Part shown: piece after piece, positions 8,142 to 10,902 of the stretch
How the letters are laid out: each line of letters starts with the position of its first letter
How positions within the stretch are numbered: the first letter of the stretch is position 1
NCBI GenBank assembly: GCA_036661515.1
Contig: JAVWYO010000068.1
Coordinates: forward strand, 1 to 10,902
Direction of reading: 5' to 3'
Source of the DNA: HGM05232 sp036661515
Lineage (GTDB): Bacteria; Bacteroidota; Bacteroidia; Bacteroidales; Muribaculaceae
DNA: 10,902 nucleotides
Made by a program: the position numbers and the translations under genes
Notes under the pieces: model-generated
Databases searched by the model: none
Seen by the model: only the letters and a program-made list of their open reading frames with translations
Told to the model about the DNA's origin: nothing

Positions 8142-10175
8142 ATGAGAAAAATATTATTTGGGCTAATTATTTTGAGCTCGTTACATATCATGGCGCAAGA
8201 CCCATGGAAAATAAAGGTGGAAAATATAACTTCTGAAAATTATTTCGGGGTTACGGTAGGAAATGGAATGTTAGGTTTAGTTTCAGCTCCAGAGCCTTTT
8301 AAAAATAGTTGTGTTGTCCTTGCTGGCTGCTATGACAAATATGGGAGGGGAGGAGTAAGCAATTTCCTTAATGGATTTGATATGTTGAACACATCTATTT
8401 CGATCAGCGGAATACCTTTAGTACGAGAAAATATTTCTGATTTCAGCCAGACTCTCGACATGAAAGAAGCTAATTTTAGCGGCGATTTTGAACTAAAAGA
8501 AAAAGCAAAAGTGAATTATTCTTTTAGAGCTTTGCGACAATTACCTCACTGCGCACTACTTGTGGTTACGATTACCGCTATCGATGATATTGAACTATCT
8601 GTCAAAAACACTCAGGATATTCCTGACGCTTTTCGTGATGGGATAATGACTTATAATGAAATACAACGTCGACATGCTTCTGTAAAATTATTATCAACGC
8701 GGGCTGGGAGCCCAACTGGCAAACTTCTAATGTGTGCATCTTCTGCCTTTATTTTCCCTGAAAAGCCTAATGCCGAGCCACGTGTAATACATAATATACC
8801 AAATAATAATAACCATTCATCAAGATTCGTAAAAACTTTAAAAAAAGGTGAAACATATCGATTTGGTATTTTAGGAACGTCAATAACCTCGTCCCAACAC
8901 CCCGATGCTGCAAACGAAGCCGAAAGATTAACAATATTTGGATGCTTAGAAGGGATTGACCGTTTAATATCAAATCACAATAGACAATGGAATGAATTGT
9001 GGAAGAGCGATATAGAAATAGTTGGTGATGCCAAAGCTCAGCAAGAGATACATTCTATGATATATCATCTTTATTCATTTGTAAGAGAAGGCTCAAGACA
9101 ATCTATTTCGCCTATGGGGCTTTCTGGATTAGGATATAATGGTCACATATTTTGGGATGCCGACACTTGGATTTTCCCTGCTTTACTTATGCTACAACCT
9201 AAGATTGCAAAATCAATGATCGATTATAGATTCGACCGCCTAAACGCTGCCAAAGCAAATGCTGCTGAACATGGTTTCAATGGCGCTATGTATCCATGGG
9301 AAAGTAGTGATACAGGATTTGAAGAAACTCCTACTTGGGCATTTGCTGGAACATTTGAACACCACATTACCGCATGCGTTGGTAATGCAGCATGGCTTTA
9401 TTATTGCGTATCACAAGATTTGGATTGGTTGAAACGCGAAGGATATGAGATAATATCAGCTACCGCCGATTTCTGGATTAGTCGTGCAGAACTCGATAGT
9501 GATGGAAAATACCACATTAAGAATGTCGTTGCGGCTGACGAATATGCCGAAAATGTAGATGATAATGCTTATACTAATGCCGCAGCAAGTGTAAATTTAA
9601 AAAATGCAATTAAAGCTGCCAATTTATTAGGAGTAAAAGAAAATAGCAAATGGAATGAAGTAGCCAATAAATTAATAATACTTTCATTTAAAGATGGAAT
9701 AACTCGTGAACATTCATCTTACGAAGGACAAAACATAAAACAAGCCGACGTCAATCTATTAGCATATCCTTTAGGCGTGATTAAAGATAAAAGTCAAATA
9801 TTGAAAGATTTAGAATTTTATGCCCAAAAAGTTCCACAAAAGAATACCCCTGCAATGACCCAAGCAATTTTCTCATTATTATATTCCAGAATAGGAAACA
9901 AAGAAATGGCATATAAATATTTTATTGACGCTTATCGCCCTAATATGCTATTGCCTTTTGGTGTTATTGCAGAAACTAAAGGAGGAACAAACCCATATTT
10001 TATTACAGGTGCGGGTGGTGTGCTACAATCTGTCATAATGGGATTTTGTGGACTGGAAATAACACCAAAAGGTATTATCCAATTAAAAAATACCGTATTC
10101 CCAGAAAATTGGGATAGTATTACTTTGAAAGGGATTGGAGTAGAAAAGCGGAAATACACAATCCAGAACCGTTAG
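8142..10175 (+). CDS. GH65 family glycoside hydrolase, periplasmic (kojibiose hydrolase/acid trehalase-like)
   Basis: A 677-residue GH65 protein. A TTG at 8130 extends the frame, but ATG 8142 begins a proper signal peptide (MRKILFGLIILSSLHIMA, cleaved before QDPWK) 4 bp after the GH13 stop. An N-terminal beta-sandwich (about 20-270) leads into an (alpha/alpha)6 barrel with FWDADTW (337-343), PWESSDTG, DEYAENVDDNAYTN holding the general acid Glu467, KQADV (533-537) and FITGAGG. Phosphorylases of this family have a phosphate-binding HGSS-type segment after KQADV; here it is replaced by PAMT (570-573), as in inverting hydrolases such as acid trehalase, human PGGHG and bacterial kojibiose hydrolase. 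Glu611 (IAETKGG) is the likely general base. The 144-residue Glu-Glu spacing equals that I recall for the Flavobacterium johnsoniae kojibiose hydrolase (Glu472/Glu616). The exact substrate is inferred: an alpha-1,2-glucoside or trehalose-like sugar. The 3' end overlaps the sigma gene. Confidence 0.9.
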   Translation: MRKILFGLIILSSLHIMAQDPWKIKVENITSENYFGVTVGNGMLGLVSAPEPFKNSCVVLAGCYDKYGRGGVSNFLNGFDMLNTSISISGIPLVRENISDFSQTLDMKEANFSGDFELKEKAKVNYSFRALRQLPHCALLVVTITAIDDIELSVKNTQDIPDAFRDGIMTYNEIQRRHASVKLLSTRAGSPTGKLLMCASSAFIFPEKPNAEPRVIHNIPNNNNHSSRFVKTLKKGETYRFGILGTSITSSQHPDAANEAERLTIFGCLEGIDRLISNHNRQWNELWKSDIEIVGDAKAQQEIHSMIYHLYSFVREGSRQSISPMGLSGLGYNGHIFWDADTWIFPALLMLQPKIAKSMIDYRFDRLNAAKANAAEHGFNGAMYPWESSDTGFEETPTWAFAGTFEHHITACVGNAAWLYYCVSQDLDWLKREGYEIISATADFWISRAELDSDGKYHIKNVVAADEYAENVDDNAYTNAAASVNLKNAIKAANLLGVKENSKWNEVANKLIILSFKDGITREHSSYEGQNIKQADVNLLAYPLGVIKDKSQILKDLEFYAQKVPQKNTPAMTQAIFSLLYSRIGNKEMAYKYFIDAYRPNMLLPFGVIAETKGGTNPYFITGAGGVLQSVIMGFCGLEITPKGIIQLKNTVFPENWDSITLKGIGVEKRKYTIQNR

Positions 10176-10737
10176 TAATATGACTTCTCAATTTTAAGAT
10201 AGAACGATGCAGGAGATTTCTCGTTGATTGATAGCTCATACCCAAAAGTTGGGGAATATCTTTCAATGGAATTTCCTGTATATAATATAAATAAATAGCC
10301 TCTCGCTGTCTTGGCGTTAATTCCTTTAAAGCCTCTTTCAACTCGATGCGTTGTCCATCAGTAAAAGATGATTCATTTTCTTCATCATATTCTGAATTAT
10401 GAATTAATTCCATTTCAAATTTGACTTCCACACTATGATCTGTCGAAATATAATCAAGCCGTTCTATTTTATTCAGAAGAGTATTTTTCAAGGATATAAA
10501 CAGGTAAGCCTTAGCATTCACATCTCTACTTATATTTCGTCTATTACTATATAATTTTACAAACACATCTTGTATTGAATCCTTCACCTGTTCCCTGTCA
10601 CCTAATATTTTATATCCATAGGCAAACATCACATTAGAATAGTCATTAAATAGCTGAGCAAAGGCATCTCTATCACCCTCAAGAAAGTCGTTCCAAAGAG
10701 TATCGTTAGTGTGAAGATTAGTCAATACCTTGCTCAT
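10120..10737 (-). CDS. ECF (sigma-70 family) RNA polymerase sigma factor
   Basis: A 205-residue ECF sigma factor that would direct RNA polymerase to PUL promoters once released by a FecR-type anti-sigma factor. Region 2 is seen in AFAQLFNDYSNVMFAYGYKI and DSIQDVFVKLY. Region 4 follows as ALKELTPRQREAIYLYY, then the helix-turn-helix IPLKDIPQLLGMSYQSTRN and LLHRSILKLR. The frame can be extended to a TTG at 10764, but ATG 10737 gives the normal ECF N-terminus (MSKVLTNLH) and lies downstream of a possible promoter element, so it is preferred. The gene converges on the GH65 gene, with 56 bp of coding overlap at the 3' ends. It sits at the opposite end of the locus, about 8.8 kb from the end of the fecR-like gene. 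The pairing with that protein is inferred from its being the only sigma gene in view. Confidence 0.92.
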   Translation of the reverse strand: MSKVLTNLHTNDTLWNDFLEGDRDAFAQLFNDYSNVMFAYGYKILGDREQVKDSIQDVFVKLYSNRRNISRDVNAKAYLFISLKNTLLNKIERLDYISTDHSVEVKFEMELIHNSEYDEENESSFTDGQRIELKEALKELTPRQREAIYLYYIQEIPLKDIPQLLGMSYQSTRNLLHRSILKLRSHITNGSGLCISAFLLQSLSK

Positions 10738-10761
10738 AACTGTTAAAGATGATATAATCAA

Positions 10762-10769
10762 CAAAAATA
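10762..10769 (-). promoter_or_regulatory. Possible -7 promoter element for the sigma gene
   Basis: On the minus strand the bases read TATTTTTG, matching the Bacteroidota -7 consensus TAnnTTTG. It lies 24 bp upstream of the preferred sigma ATG. No TTTG-like -33 element is seen at the usual 19-21 bp spacing, and such an 8-mer is not rare in AT-rich DNA, so this is only a candidate. Confidence 0.3.
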
Positions 10770-10793
10770 ATAAATTGTTATTGATTTACTATC

Positions 10794-10846
10794 ATTGCTG
10801 TCCGCTAAAACTTTTCTATCATACAAAAGTTTTAGCGGGCAGCAAT
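10794..10846. repeat. Long hairpin/inverted repeat upstream of sigma gene
   Basis: A 22-bp left arm (10794-10815, starting ATTGCTGTCCGCTAAAAC) pairs with a right arm at 10825-10846 (ending TTTTAGCGGGCAGCAAT) at 21 positions. The only exception is T10801 against G10839, a G-U pair in the + strand RNA. The loop is 9 nt (CTATCATAC). The 7-mer CTATCAT occurs at 10789-10795 and again in the loop at 10816-10822. No T-run follows on either strand, so it is not a standard terminator. It lies just upstream of the possible sigma promoter. It could be an operator, an RNA processing element, or abutted ends of a small mobile element; the sequence does not settle this. Confidence 0.75.
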
Positions 10847-10902
10847 AATTAAGAAGTTGTTGTTAAATGCTAAAAGGGCGAGTAACCACTAAATTAATAT
10901 GG

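Noticed and set aside
8142..10175. Annotation as maltose or kojibiose phosphorylase
   Set aside because: The protein is exported and lacks the phosphate-binding segment of GH65 phosphorylases; the PAMT motif and second Glu fit hydrolases.
10738..10764. TTG start extending the sigma factor by nine residues
   Set aside because: The added residues are not part of ECF sigma proteins and overlap a possible -7 promoter element; ATG 10737 fits the family.
10794..10846. Long hairpin as an intrinsic terminator
   Set aside because: Neither strand has a run of T after the stem.

Overview
The window is a compact polysaccharide/oligosaccharide utilization locus (PUL) from a member of the Bacteroidota, most likely Bacteroidales. 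The evidence is an adjacent SusC/SusD pair, a FecR-type anti-sigma factor with the Bacteroidota C-terminal domain, a SusD lipoprotein signal, low G+C, and start sites with no strong Shine-Dalgarno sequence. Two runs of N (2547-2556 and 6453-6479) show that this is a draft assembly.

Layout on the + strand: a 262-bp leader with an inverted repeat, a small hairpin and TAACCACT repeats; fecR-like anti-sigma factor (263-1333); a 132-bp spacer with a hairpin; a SusC-type TonB-dependent transducer with an N-terminal STN domain (1466-4760, interrupted by a 10-N gap); a SusD-like lipoprotein (4787-6346); an intrinsic-terminator-like hairpin (6365-6417); a GH13 alpha-glucosidase-like enzyme (6432-8137, broken by an apparent one-base deletion near 7737); and a GH65 enzyme (8142-10175). 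On the - strand, convergent with GH65 and overlapping it by 56 bp, is an ECF sigma factor (10120-10737). Upstream of it lie a possible -7 promoter element and a 22-bp-arm perfect-type hairpin (10794-10846).

How the parts probably work together (inference from family knowledge): SusD and SusC capture and import an alpha-glucoside. The STN domain of SusC signals occupancy to the periplasmic part of the FecR-like protein, which releases the ECF sigma factor to transcribe susC and the genes after it. GH13 and GH65, both with signal peptides, would split the imported sugar in the periplasm. The GH65 protein carries hydrolase features (PAMT motif, second catalytic Glu 144 residues after the first) rather than phosphorylase features, which points to an alpha-1,2-glucosidase (kojibiose hydrolase) or acid-trehalase-like activity.

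The most unusual points are the position of the sigma gene at the far end of the locus and on the opposite strand from its presumed anti-sigma partner, the terminator between susD and the enzyme genes, the GH13 frameshift, and the structured non-coding DNA at both edges. I see no wholly new system: the protein families are all recognisable. No tRNA, rRNA, CRISPR array or transposase gene is visible.
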